DNA of 64,000 nucleotides. Origin: Alternaria dauci. Lineage: Eukaryota; Ascomycota; Dothideomycetes; Pleosporales; Pleosporaceae. Shown in pieces: positions 45,748-57,600 of this stretch. The stretch lies in assembly GCF_042100115.1 (NCBI RefSeq), contig NC_091272.1, forward strand, positions 1,240,001 to 1,304,000, in the 5' to 3' direction. Numbering within the stretch: the stretch's first letter is position 1; each line of letters begins with the position of its first letter. A model generated the notes under the pieces. That model saw only the letters and a list, made by a program, of their open reading frames with translations. It made no database searches and had not been told where the DNA came from. The translations under genes were made by a program, and so were the position numbers.

Positions 45748-47134
45748 CTAACATTCATTGACCTTAACCCCATGTTGTTCTAGCAGTGATAGCATAGATT
45801 CCAAGCCATTTTCCCTCGCCCGTCGCACACACTCCTCTGCTGTTCCTGGAGAATGAAGATTGGCTCCGCGTTTGAGAAGGAAATTGAACGGTCTTGAAAT
45901 CCTCCTTTCCTCGAATAGTGCGTCGCTTGTCTTGACTCCTCGATCCAGTAGCAGTTTTACTACCTCTGCGCGCCCGTTGCTCGCCGCGTAGAAGAGAGTG
46001 TAGTTAGAATCCGCACCGTGGTCTAACAAGAGCTCAACAAGAGCCACAAAGCCGCGTGAGCTAGCAGTTCTGATTGCCAATCTGTAAGAGCTTGTTGGAG
46101 AGCAATTCCAAGCTCCCTCAGCATGTGTGCCGACTCGAACTAGATGTGCCGCCATATCTAGGTAGTTCATTCTTGCACAAATATTGGACTTATTAGACAA
46201 TACTTCACGCGGGAGCAGAGGCAAATTGTGTGCGATTCGCATAGTTTCGATCAAGTCCCATACCTGGGGATCATATGTTTCTCGAACGATGGTGTTTAGA
46301 TAGTACTCCGTCGCCCATGGGTCACATTTAAAAGGCCACGGCCACTCTTTGCTTCGACGAAAGTTGTACAAGAATTGGACGATATCGATACGGCCAGCTT
46401 TCGCTGCCAAGCTGAAGAGCTGAGATTTCATATATGAGCGGACGATAGATGCTTCTTCCGTCAAAAGGTACTCCAGGAGTTCTTCGTTGCCATACCTTGC
46501 AGTGAGCTCGATATATACTCCAAATGCGCAACTGCGACGGGAACTCTCAAGATCGGACATCATTTTGTTCCGTAACTTGTCAGAACGCCGGAAGAACGCG
46601 ATTGTGTTGGTGCATAATGCGGCGCCAAAAAGCTGCTTCTCTAATTCTTTGGGTTCCCAAGCAGAAGTGCGGCGCAGTTCGTCCACCCATTGCTCTCTGT
46701 TTGCCTGGGAACTTCTTGTTCCGCACAGAGTACGGACAACATTGTGGACGGTATTCTCGTTTGCCTCGTGGACCTCGCTGAGGAATACCATATGGAGGGC
46801 CATATTCCTGAGATCGTTCAGGAACCGGTTGCCCTCAACAGGCTCATTCATGATTCGGTACTCGAAATAGGCATTGAAAAATTCCAGTTCCTTGTAGGAG
46901 TTGACGCTGGTTTGACGGAAAGCCACATGGTCGAGGAGCCGGAACGTATGAAGTGCACGCATGACCTCTCGAGCAAAGTGTTCTGGTCCTTGTCAGTATC
47001 TGTTCGCTTCTCATGATATGGTATTCCGCACGATTCACCAGCCTCAAACGCAGACCTCGTTTCACTCCTCGGACAAGGATAGCTTGACATAGGATCATTT
47101 CAAAGAGCTCTTGGGGTAGGTCTAGAAGGTCCAT
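45748..47134 (-). CDS. F-box and ankyrin-repeat protein
   Basis: Two exons are inferred: 47134-47032 and 46982-45748; intron 47031-46983 (GTGCGG donor, CTGAC branch, CAG acceptor), giving 445 aa. Residues 1-36 (MDLLDLPQELFEMI ... LRLVN) read as a short F-box-like start, and the join restores LRLVNQHFAREVMRALHTF, common in this fungal family. The middle is helical without clear motif. Ankyrin units are seen from about residue 150 (YGNEELLEYLLTEEASIV, KAGRIDIVQFLYNF) and best near 360-420 (GFVALVELLLDHGADSN, NGRAEVVKLLLDRGV). Such proteins may serve as substrate adaptors of SCF ubiquitin ligases, or in self/non-self type variation. Target unknown. Confidence 0.8.
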
Positions 47135-48002
47135 CGTGTTTCGTAACTCTGAATGTCTGTTGCGGTTGACTTGTAGATGGTCGAATGTTAGTATAGAGTT
47201 TCCAGTAGGAGTACTCTGGCCAGGTGACGGGGGATAACTTCGAGTGATGGCCTTCCCTGGGAAAGGAAGATAACTATTCGTATCTGGACGTAGCTGCGAA
47301 TGGTACACTAAATTCAAAACTTGGGTCGTAGAAGCTGGGGACCAGGGATTGACGAGAGTACTAGCCTTTAATTGCACAAACCAAGCCTTAGTCACAAGGC
47401 AGATCTCGGGAAAAGGACTTTCAACCGAACCACGGCTCTGACTCTATCACTTGACCTATAGACGTCTCTCAGCATCATACTGCACTTGGTGTAAGATCAA
47501 GATCAGTACTGTGCCCTGAAGTACAGACTTGAAACTTAATGTGGTCCTGCTTCGGTTCTTTGCTTGCCGTCATTGCCACGTACGTCTTACCAGCCAGGAA
47601 GCTCTACTACCACTCCTCAAGATAATTTTTCCTGCAGTATTGGACCCGACTTCTTCTGCGAATGTGAGCAGATGTTCTGCGATATGGAGACGGGCATACT
47701 TCATTCAGCATATAATGACGCCATCTGAACTGGACGCTTTGGTTCGATCCAGAACATGACGCGAACCGAGACGAAGGATGACGTGAAGAAACGTGGCAAG
47801 CAGACCCCCTATGTAGACGTGAAGGAATGGCTGTGAATGAGACGCGGTAGTGAGGAACTCTACCGGACTGTCTCGTGAAACAGAGCCCATGACATGATTT
47901 ACCGATGGAATCATGTTGGAATAATGAACATGAACAAAGATGGACCAGTTTACAACGAGTGACAATATGCCTGGTACTATACTTGGGTGCAGTTCTAGGT
48001 AC
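47135..48002. other. intergenic, no gene seen
   Basis: 5' flank of the F-box/ankyrin gene and 3' flank of HAUS6. Only short frames. Confidence 0.45.
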
Positions 48003-50496
48003 CTAATACTTCATACCCCTCGTCCCCCTCTTATGGCTAGGGCTGTCCATCCAAGTCTCTTTGAACCTCTCTTCTCCATCACCATCTTGATCCACATCTC
48101 CCAGATCAATGCCAGTAACACCATCCGGATCCTCGTCATCAAACTCCTCTTGCCCACCTGCAGCACCATCCGGACTCCACACCGGACTCGTAGCGATCCT
48201 CGGTCTGGATTTGAACACCCTGTCATAGTCTATCTCGTCACTGAACAAGTGCTCTGTTGGCGTACGCTCAATACTTTCCGACTTGGCATCCTCCAAGCTT
48301 TCGAAAGATTTACGCGCCCTTGGCGTATCGAACTGGTTGACAGGGAATAGGGATGAGCGGCTGGACTTGCGCGACTCTTTCTTTGCCGCGTCGGTCTCGG
48401 ACGGGTGGGGTTTCGATTGTATGGCCTCCATAGTTTGGCGGGTGCGCTCAGCCAGGGTTGCACGTCGCTCGCTGTCGTCATCTCCGGTAATGGAGGGGAT
48501 GGCAGGGGGCCCCATGGACGGAAGTGGTAGATCTGGCGACTCTGGAACAGACTCGTAGGATTGACTTCGTGCCATTGTCATGCGCGTACGTTCGATGAGC
48601 GAGAGAGACATGCGTGGTTGGGGCTTCTTGACTGGAGACGGGGTCGCATTACCGATAGAATTGATGATCTGGTCCGCAAGTGCCTCTTCGGCATCGACTT
48701 CTGGTGGGTCAAAAGTTGGGATTAGTGGTTGAGAGGTACGTCCTAGTGAGGCTTCAGATAGATCATCCATCGGTTCTGCTCTTTGTTCAGAGTGATTTAT
48801 GATGGTACTTTCTGGGGAACTATTTCCAACGACCGGCTCGGAAGCTGGTGGTGTGGTCTCTGGTACTGGTGTGTTTTCGTGCTTGACTTCCGGGGGCGAA
48901 TCGTCATCATAAGTAGTTGCGGCACTCAATGCAGATGGATGGCTGACCAGGGTAGCCTCGGAACCTGCCGATGGTGGTGCAGCCGATGCGAGGTGTCGTG
49001 ATGGCCGCGGCAGAATCGGAATTTGGTCCAAAGAGTTTGGTCTTGAAGGCGACTGCAATTTGACAGGCTTGGCTGGAACTATTGGTGCCTTCCGTATCGT
49101 CTCTGTCTGGGTGGACTTCCTGGTGAGCAAGGGCGGGCGAGCCGTCTTTACTGACGAGGTACTTCTATGATGTATGATTGTAGGTCTGATACTAGCCCGG
49201 GCTGTGGCAGCGCGAGCCAGCTCACTGTCCATGTCAGATAAAATATCTTGGAAGTCAGCTCGCATAGCCGGTCGCCTTGTTTTCGCAGACTCAGTCGCAT
49301 GCTTGGCTGATGCCAGCTGGTACTGTAAGTGGTCCTCAAACATGAACTCGTTTACTGTAGGGGCTCTCTGTTCGCTTCCCAATGTCTCCTTCCCGGTTTC
49401 ATCCCTTTGTAGCTCTTCGTGGAAAGCCTTCCATTTCTGCAATCTCTCCTGTTGCTCATGCACCCTTGCCTGTAGATTTTGAAGCAGTCCAGTCTCGGGC
49501 GCGACCTCGTCCAATTTTCGGCCCTTCTCTACCATATCCCAGACTTTGTCAAAACGATTGGTGAGAAACGCATCTTCCGCTTGGACATTGTCGCCGCAAA
49601 GCATTACATCCAACCACTTCTGGTTCCCAATCCAGTTGTCCTTGAGTTGTTTCTTGACAGCAGTGGCTTCTTTCTGTGATACGGCCGGTTTCTGTGCGCG
49701 GGGCGTATCTTTGGTCTTGCGTATGCGGCGGTTGATGTCTTCGGCCTTCTTATCCAACAGACCATGAAACTCCATGTATTGCCTCCTCTTCTCTTCTTTC
49801 CGTCTCAGCACACTGACTAGGGACGCCTTGTGTGCGATGGCCAGGGGCAGCAATGACCGCTGCTGTTCGCCCGAGAGCGTTGTCGCCGTTGCCAGTCTTC
49901 TCACGATCGCAGCATCTGTATCACCCCCATCCTGCGCTGCAAGAACTTTCTTGAGGACCACATTGGAGAAGATGGCCAATATCTCGTAGAACTTCTCGCC
50001 CTTGCACTCGTCCAACATGGTCTTTCTAAGCACGGACTCTCTTCCCAGGACACCGTTCTTCTTCAATTCGTTCAGACATCGGAATAGCGCTGCGCGGAGG
50101 TTCAACGATTGGAGGGGTTCGAGTGGTGGAAAGAAGGGTTGGAGTTTCTGTAGCCGGGTCAACTCCATGTCAGCAGTCTGATTCGTCCCAACGTACTTGT
50201 GCCGTCTCATTGGGATCCCAGATCTCGAACAAGCGAAACAAGGCCCATTCAGTCCCACCAATTCTCTGCCGCTGGTCTGCATTCTTTGCAGAGAAAGTCT
50301 GCACTGTGATTCCGGGCCAATCTGGTCGCAGATCGAAATCCAGTAGTCGTAGGTTGGTCACGAAGAGTCTAATATCCGACGTGGGTATGGGGTTCACCGC
50401 TTGGGGTTTAGGGATGGACTTGACCGACATGGTCCGCGAATGGCCGTTTGTTGTGGCCGTGGTGGCCGTAGAGGCGGTTGACGGCGGACGAGACAT
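48003..50496 (-). CDS. HAUS augmin-like complex subunit 6
   Basis: Augmin recruits gamma-tubulin to spindle microtubules to start branching nucleation. Two exons are inferred: 50496-50197 and 50147-48003; intron 50196-50148 (GTACGT donor, CAG acceptor), phase 0, giving 814 aa. The N-terminal ~230 residues match the HAUS6 N-terminal domain by eye: DIRLFVTNLRLLDFD, GGTEWALFRLFEIWDPNET, LQSLNLRAALFRCLNELKK, VLGRESVLRKTMLDECKG, KFYEILAIFSNVVLKK. Residues ~230-420 are coiled-coil-like and charged (RRKEEKRRQYMEFHGLLDKK). The last ~350 residues are Ser/Pro/Thr-rich and probably disordered, with several basic-Pro-Ser sites. It is divergent from the HD-domain gene over 256 bases. Confidence 0.85.
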
Positions 50497-50752
50497 GGTT
50501 GCGATCGCAGTGCATACATTCGTGCAGTGTTCCTAGTAGAGAGTGCTGAAGCTCGAGCTACAGGCGTGGTGTTGCGGTGTGACGGTGTGACGGACCCATG
50601 CACTGTTTGCCAAGGCGGGCGCAATCGATAACCCCGTTTGTCCCACCATCCTTCTCTTACCAAACAGTCACCGTTGATACGCCAGTCACACACTTAGTCG
50701 TGCTTCTGTAACCACACGTCCTCGCAGCCTCTAATCAAAACACAAAACCACC
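50497..50752. promoter_or_regulatory. divergent promoter, HAUS6 / HD protein
   Basis: 256-base region between two divergent starts. Contains a near-repeat GTGACGGTGTGACGG around 50579-50593. Confidence 0.4.
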
Positions 50753-51600
50753 ATGGCAGTAGACGAGGCAACCCAGGTCAATGGCGTGCCCGACACCAAC
50801 GCCGGCGTGCTTGACGCGAAGACAGTAAAGCAGAGTGATTGGTCAGTCGAGAGCGGTATGTCATGAACAAGCAATAGTTCGTCCGTATGCGGCACCTCTC
50901 TTACTCCTCACTTGCTCTCTCCAGTACATCACTGACGCGCTCAATAGTCCTCGCAAACATCACCCCCCGCTACGCCGAGAACACCGACTCACCCGTCCCC
51001 TTCTTCCACCTCCTCGAGCGCCTAAAGACTACCAAACGCGCAGGATGGCAGCGCTTCCAAATCGGAGACGGCGAATCCATATCCGACCACATGTACCGCA
51101 TGAGCATCCTCACCATGATGGCGCCCGCGTCTCTGAGCTCGAAACTTGACATTCCCAGATGCTGCCGCATGGCGGTCATCCACGACATGGCCGAGGCGCT
51201 CGTCGGCGACATCACACCTGTGGACGGCGTTTCAAAGGAGGAGAAGAGCAGGAGAGAAGCCGAGACAATGGACTATATCTGCACCACCCTATTGGGCAAG
51301 TTCAACGGCGGGCTCAACGGGCAGGACATCAGGGCGATATGGCAGGAATACGAAGACAGCGAAACTCCCGAGTCTCTCTTCGTTCACGACATTGACAAGA
51401 TTGAGCTCCTGGTACAGATGGTGGAATACGAGCGCAAGTCCAACTGCGAGCGAGATCTGGGAGAATTCCAGTGGGTTGCAGGACGCATCAAGAGCGAGGA
51501 GGTCCAAGCATGGGCACAGCAGATCTTCCGTGAAAGGGAACAGATGTGGAAAGATGCCGGTAAGACACCAAAGCCTCGCGAGGCATACCAGAGGGCATAG
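50753..51600 (+). CDS. HD-domain 5'-deoxynucleotidase (HDDC2-like)
   Basis: Metal-dependent phosphohydrolase; the HDDC2/YfbR group removes phosphate from deoxynucleoside 5'-monophosphates, and yeast Ygk1 is a member. Two exons are inferred: 50753-50855 and 50948-51600; intron 50856-50947 (GTATGT donor, TAG acceptor, 92 nt, the longest intron placed here), giving 251 aa. The N-terminal 34 residues are poorly conserved-looking. The HD motif residues are visible: His in SISDHMYRMS, His-Asp in AVIHDMAEALVGDITP and a late Asp in HDIDKIELLVQMVEYE. Helices FFHLLERLKTTKRAGW and EYEDSETPESLFVHDIDK fit the family. The C-terminus is charged. Cytosolic. Confidence 0.92.
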
Positions 51601-51828
51601 ACTACGATCGATTTGGGCATGGAGTATCTATGTCTCCATATCGACGGGCTCATGCACGGGCGTATTTCATCAAACACAACGGGCTTGTGGATGGTTCTGC
51701 ACTTTTAGACTTTATACACCTTGGCATGTATGTTCGCTTTCTTCTGCAAGTGTGATAGGATCGTTACTCAAGGAGTCATGGTCATCATCCCAACACCCTC
51801 ACGTCCCACAGGCCGAGGACTGTGTCAG

Positions 51829-54240
51829 TTAAGAACTTGACAAACTTATCAATCTCCTCTTTTTCACCTTCCTAGCCGGCGTTCTCGCGATTCCCAGCGT
51901 CCCGACGACCCCTACATCGCCAGCATGATGGTCATCCTTGCTCTGTTCACTACTTCCACTCATGCTCTTCTGAGCAGCTCTCGTTCCCGCCCTGGCATAC
52001 TCCCCCTTCCTAATCTTATCACCGGACCTGCGTCCATGCCAGTAACACAAGCCGGCGCTCGGTCCCCTATACTTTTCATGCAGAGGACACAAAGGACTGT
52101 TAGGAAGATGTTCAGGCACAAGCCATTCAAACTTGCGGCGTTCTTCTTCTTCTTGGCGTGCGAGCGCTATGAGGGTGCGTTCATCACGTGTATCGGGGAA
52201 GTGCGATTGGTGGATGCGGTACCAGCCATCATGGCCCAGCATCGAAGACGTCCCTGCTAGCGAAGGGCTGGCTGGTGGTTTGACACTGAGGTAGCCTGCG
52301 CTATTTCCTTGGGCGTCGTTCAACGTGGCTCTACGTTCAGGTATCTGCACGAAATCGTTACGTGGACCTTCGGGACCTTCGTCTTCTCCGTCATCTTCGC
52401 GGTTGTCTATGTCGCTTGATAGGCTCATGAGCAGAGCATCAGAGTCCCAGTAGCCTCCTTGACTGGCACTAGCTTTAGCTTTGGTACGAGCTTTCATAGT
52501 TCCGCCGCTGTGAGCATCGAAGAAGAAATCTGCCAACTTGCCCTTCACTTCACCGTTGGCGTCGAGCATGGGTGGCGTGGGTACGCGCTGAACGCCAGGT
52601 GGAATGAAAGCAGGAGGAACGGGTATATGTGCGAGGGACGTTGAGGGAGCCACATGCTTGCCGCGACTAGGACGAAACGAAGGTGGAGCTTGTTGTTTGG
52701 TTGCTTCTGCGCCCGTCTGGTCTGAGATGCGATTGGACCGCCTGAAAGGGTTAATTGAAAAGCGACGGCTTAGAGCCTCTGCTGGTCCAGGAGAAGAAGG
52801 AGCATCTTCACTGGAGGTTTTGCTCGACCACAGCCAGCGTCGTGAGCGAGCTGCTTTGAAATCACCAGCAATCTGGTGCAGCTCTGCCTTTGTTTGGGCT
52901 TGTAACTCTGCTTTTTTCTGGGCTTGTTGCTCTGCTTTCTTCTGAGCTTGTTGCTCTTGATGAGTCCTCTCTTCCGAGGGGGTCCAACTGCCGTCCGGTG
53001 TACGAGCTAGCGTGGAATCACTCGCACTAGTACTACTTCTCGTTCTCTTGGACTTCGGCCGGCTGATATAACACCGGTCCCTCACTTTCGGTGGGGGTCG
53101 TTCAAATTTTGGGGTTTGCGAAGAGAAGAGCGTGTCGTTATCGGGCAAAAGACCCATGCCACCATAGTTGTCGTTCCTCGGCGCCAAGGTGTTGTTGCGG
53201 ATATACTCTTCTTCAAGAATAGGTGCAGACTTGGTCATCATGGCTGGTTCCCACTTTGGCTCCTCTTTCCGGATCCATGGTGTTTTTGGACTTCCCGCAC
53301 GTGGAGCGCCGAGGCTGCCTAGCATGTCGACGGGTGAGCGGCCGCGAGCGGGCAGATCTGGCATTTCGGTTGGCATAGAGAGATCAAGGTTGACCTTCCG
53401 GCGGTCTCGGAGCCCGCCTTTTGGCGTTGAGTGTTGACTCGACGGCGAAGTCGCACTGTCTACCGTTGTTGGCGGTGTATCAACTGGGGTCGATGGCTCC
53501 TCGATCACAACGGACGGCTTTGGCACCTTGTCATATGATTCTTTCGACTTGACGAGCGGAAGTGGCGCGAAGGATAGCATGCGATCTTTCTTGTGCAGCT
53601 TCATGGAAGCTCCATCACCAGAATCTCGTCGTTGCTGATCTTCCTTGCTCTCTGTAGAACGCGGCATCCTTAAGTTGGGCACATGTTGTACAATGCCTTT
53701 GGCAAAGGCCGCTATGGAAGATCTTCTGTTATCGCGAATATAGGAATCATTAGTTTCCCCCGACGTAGAAATGGATCCGGTCGGGTAGGTAGGGTCGAAA
53801 GCGTGTAACTCTATGCTATCCATTCGTCGAACCTTGGTGTTTTGAAGATCATCTGCATCATCGATGGTCGCTCTACGAATGATCTCCTCTAGTGGTGGAG
53901 GTGAGCCTTGTCGTTCTTGCTCTATCGGCATCGGGTTACGACTATGCCTCCTCGCACCTTCGAGGCTTGGTCGATCGCCCCAAGCAAACCCCTCTCGTCT
54001 CGTGATCTGTCTCGGGGTGAGCCCTTCATCTCTCCCTGCTGTGTCCGTGCCAGTAATCTGATCCGCGTGCTCCTGGAGTGAAGTGTAGTGTCGGGCGAGA
54101 GAAGTAGAGGAGCTCGGGCCCAAGAGGTTACCGAGATCGTGAGCAGAGGGTGCAAACAGCCCTGATACTTCCAGATTGTCGATGGAGGGATGCGCGGAGG
54201 TATCGCTTGCAGGGGCCCTAATCAATGGTGCCGACAGCAT
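51829..54240 (-). CDS. Large low-complexity fungal protein of unknown function
   Basis: The frame is open from 54324 to 51829. The first ATG in it, at 54240, gives 803 aa. The N-terminal side is Ser/Pro/Arg-rich and probably disordered. A tandem of three 8-residue units (QQAQKKAE-like) lies at 52952-52881. The C-terminal ~110 residues are the compact part: GHDGWYRIHQSHFPDTRDE, TLIALARQEEEERRKFEWL, VPEHLPNSPLCPLHEKY, GLCYWHGRR. Upstream of the ATG the same frame encodes a hydrophobic helix (WLIGHACVLSALAALTAGPL) and continues to an in-frame TGA at 54327-54325; beyond it the frame is again open back to an ATG at 54408. The real start is thus unsure: either 54240, or 54408 with a nonsense or read-through TGA. 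No function recognised. Confidence 0.6.
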   Translation of the reverse strand: MLSAPLIRAPASDTSAHPSIDNLEVSGLFAPSAHDLGNLLGPSSSTSLARHYTSLQEHADQITGTDTAGRDEGLTPRQITRREGFAWGDRPSLEGARRHSRNPMPIEQERQGSPPPLEEIIRRATIDDADDLQNTKVRRMDSIELHAFDPTYPTGSISTSGETNDSYIRDNRRSSIAAFAKGIVQHVPNLRMPRSTESKEDQQRRDSGDGASMKLHKKDRMLSFAPLPLVKSKESYDKVPKPSVVIEEPSTPVDTPPTTVDSATSPSSQHSTPKGGLRDRRKVNLDLSMPTEMPDLPARGRSPVDMLGSLGAPRAGSPKTPWIRKEEPKWEPAMMTKSAPILEEEYIRNNTLAPRNDNYGGMGLLPDNDTLFSSQTPKFERPPPKVRDRCYISRPKSKRTRSSTSASDSTLARTPDGSWTPSEERTHQEQQAQKKAEQQAQKKAELQAQTKAELHQIAGDFKAARSRRWLWSSKTSSEDAPSSPGPAEALSRRFSINPFRRSNRISDQTGAEATKQQAPPSFRPSRGKHVAPSTSLAHIPVPPAFIPPGVQRVPTPPMLDANGEVKGKLADFFFDAHSGGTMKARTKAKASASQGGYWDSDALLMSLSSDIDNREDDGEDEGPEGPRNDFVQIPERRATLNDAQGNSAGYLSVKPPASPSLAGTSSMLGHDGWYRIHQSHFPDTRDERTLIALARQEEEERRKFEWLVPEHLPNSPLCPLHEKYRGPSAGLCYWHGRRSGDKIRKGEYARAGTRAAQKSMSGSSEQSKDDHHAGDVGVVGTLGIARTPARKVKKRRLISLSSS
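52881..52952. repeat. three 24-bp in-frame coding repeats
   Basis: Three imperfect 24-base units inside the unknown protein gene, encoding Gln/Ala/Lys/Glu-rich octapeptides on the minus strand; likely a short helix of variable length. Confidence 0.8.
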
Positions 54241-54297
54241 GAGTGGGCCTGCGGTGAGTGCCGCTAGTGCAGACAGGACGCACGCGTGCCCGATCAA

Positions 54298-54683
54298 CCA
54301 ACCGTTCAGCCCAGGATATGTCCGTCAGTGGTTTCGTCGATAAGGCCAGTAGGTGTATCGTAAAGGCGTGCGCAGAAAGAATAGGTAGCGCGCGATTGTA
54401 GGAAACATGGTGCTGTTCAAACTTGGGGTGTAAAGGAAGCCTGTACCTTCAGTTTCCCCATCGGGAAGGAGGCATGGACGACAAGACATGTAACGAGGAA
54501 GCGACCAGTAAAGCCCGAGATGCGTATACCCAACTTCCCAATTAGGATACTAGTGTCATAAACAAGACTCCGCCAACACCATCATATGCAAGCCTATACA
54601 GATATCATTTCAACCCGCATTCCCACCCATTCGCACCGGGTATCCAAAGCATGCCTCATAACGCATTACAAAATCATCAACGA
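54298..54683. other. flank with candidate lost 5' coding segment
   Basis: Between SMC2 and the 51829-54240 gene. Positions 54408-54298 on the minus strand contain a protein-like reading (ATG start, then RYLFFLRTPLRYTYWPYRR) in frame with the gene below, broken by one TGA. The rest shows nothing. Confidence 0.4.
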
Positions 54684-57600
54684 CTATCCAGAGCTCGATG
54701 TGGCCGAAACCATACTAGTACCGTCAACGAACCGTGTGCGGAATATACGGTTCGCATTCTGGAACATGCCGTCCTTCAAACTGACGACGATGAATTGCGA
54801 CCCCTTGAAGCGAGTCTTGAACAGACGACCGATATTTTGTGTATGGGATAGGTCCAGCGCGGCATCGACCTCGTCCAGAATGTACATCGGCGCCGGATTG
54901 AATTGGAGAAGAGCCATGATAAGAGATAGTGCGATAAGTGACCTAGGAGATGTTAGCGCGTGTGTTTCGGAGGAATGCGGGTGAGCGCATTACCTTTGAC
55001 CACCACTCAGCTCTGTCAGTGACTGCTTCCACACCTTCCCCAGCATGACTTTGACTTCCAGACCATCAGAAATCGTCTTGCCCTCGGGAGGATCCAGCTT
55101 CGCGAAACTACCTGGTAGCAGTTCGTTGAAGATTTGGCCGAAATCGCGATTGACAATCGTCCATGTCTTGTGAAGCGCCTCCTGTTTATACTCGTCAAGC
55201 TTCAGGATAGTCTCCTCAATCTTGGACTTATCGCGGATGACTGTCTGCATATTTCTCTTGAGACTCGCTTCTTTCTTCTCAACGTTGTCGATCATAGCCA
55301 TGACCTTCGGATTGATTTTGTTCTTTTTCTGTTGGAAGTGTTCTTCCAACGACTTTCGCCTGATCTTTGCATCGTTCATGTTCACGCCCCTGAAGTCATA
55401 GACCGTTCCGCTGCGTCCGAAAAGCTCAGAGTCATTCGCGATGAACTCATGTTCCCTCTCGAGCGCCTTGACATGGCTAGCCGCGCCTTCTTGTTCTTTG
55501 TGAAACCTCTCGATTTCGTGGCCGAGCTTTTGTTGTTCCAGACCACCTTCAGTAATGGATGCATTTTTTGATCTAATAGCATCTTCGAGCGAACGAAGCT
55601 CTTCATCGAAGCCGGTCAACTTCGCTTGCTCGTCACTCAGACGGGCTGCAGCTAAGTCGTGTGCGTCCTAGCAATGTTAGTACTGATAAAGACATCATGC
55701 TGGGATAATATACCTGAACACGAGATTGTTGAGCCAGCAGCTCGTCCATTTCTGCTTGTTGAGACTGCAGGGTGGTTTGGACATCGTCGAGCTGCTCCTG
55801 TGCTGCCGCAAGGTCGCTACCGCATTGCTCAGATTCGACCATGGCTTCGCGCATCTCGGTCTGCAGTGGCTTGATGGAAGCGCTATTCTTGTTCAAAGCC
55901 TTCTTGAGTTTGTCCAGCGATGACTGTAGTTCGGCAAGTTTGCTATCCTTGTTATTGCTGAACTCACTCATGTCGCGCTCGATACGTTTCACGTCCTTGT
56001 TGGCCTCCTCTTGTCGAGACTTGGCCGCCTTGATGTCTTCCTTGAGCTGAGCGATGGTTTGCTTCATTTCTTCCACAGCTTGGATAATCTAATACAAAGT
56101 CAGCAACAGTTTTATATCTGACTTCCAGATTTGACATACCGATGACGAAGAGTTGCTGCCAATCTGCTCCTCGGTGAGCTTGATCTCGTGCCTCTTGAGG
56201 TCGAGCTCCTGTTTCGATTTGCGTGCAGCGTCCAACTTCTTCTTCTCCTTAGCCATGGTCTCCTGCAGGGATCGGAGCTGGGCCTCTTGCGAATTGAGCT
56301 CTGTCGTAATTTCGTTAAGCTTCTGAAGAGTGATGAGAACCCCGCTGGACTGCGGCGCGCTACCACCAGACAACACACCAGCAGGGTCGTAAGTGTCTCC
56401 TTGTAGAGTAACGCTCTTCATGCGCACTGCGGGATCGAAGGTCACGCGCTTAGCGGTCTCGGCGTCCTCACAAACGAGTGTCGATCCAAAAACGTACTCC
56501 ATGGCGGCATTGACCTCGTGCTCATATCCAATCAACGACAAAGCCAGATTGACTTTGCCCGGTGCAATCTTTTGAGCTGCTCCGATCTTCTCTGCTGATG
56601 CTTTAAAGGCCGCAATTTTGTTGAGGGGAATGATTGTCACACGCTTCTTCAGCTTGCCGTTCTCAAGAAGCTGCTTGCCAGTGGCAGCTGAGTCGACGAC
56701 GACGTTGTACAGCCGGCCACCAGCGCAAATCTCCAAAGCTGTACCTGCCCTGGTGTGCTCCTTCTCGAGTGTGAAGAGTTGGGCGACAAGACCCTTTACA
56801 CGAGACCGATCAAAGTTCGGGCAGGGGTCGCTATAACTGAAATCAATGTTTGCAACTTGTCGCCTCATGCCGTCTGCTTGCTGTCGAAGTTCCCGTATAC
56901 GCGCTTGAAGATGCGATTCTTGCTGGTACATTTCCGCCTCTTGATCCTCGTTGTAGCCTAGCTTGGCCAGATCTGCCTCTAGCTTTTTGGCTTGGGATTT
57001 TAATACCTCGAGATCTTTCAGGAGTCCGGAATTCTGTTCTTTTGCCTTCTTCGCTTTGGGCTCATCTTCCTTGATCTGTTTCTCGAGATGTGATATCCTG
57101 AGCTTGCTCTGCTCTTGCTCGGTGGCAGCTGCGCTGGCTCGATTTCTGGCATCTTGCAGTTGGCCCTGGTAACCACCTTCCTGGCCCTCCTTGGACGCCA
57201 CTCCGGTTTGTAGGGTTTGTAGCAGTTCTTCCTTCTTCTCCACCTCCTCTGTTTGTTTGGCCAACTCGGCGTGGGCCGTCTGGTACTTTTCCTGTAACTT
57301 CTCATACGTCTGCTTCTTTTCGTGTAGAAGCTTCTCCAGCTCCTTGACACTCTTCTCGATGCCTTCCTTCCTGTCTGCTTCCTCAGCCATGCTCGTCCTC
57401 TTCAGGTCCAGAACCGTGGTCAGGCGGACGATCTCGTGGGAATTCCTCTTGACCTCTTCTTCCAGTGCCTGGAACTTACCCCCCTTGCGCAGCTCCTTCT
57501 CGCGCGTTGCCTTTGTTTGCTTGATATCCTCTTGAAGATTCTCTATTTCCTTCTTCATGCGCACAGAGGATTCATCGAGGTCCTTGGCCCTTTGCTTCTT

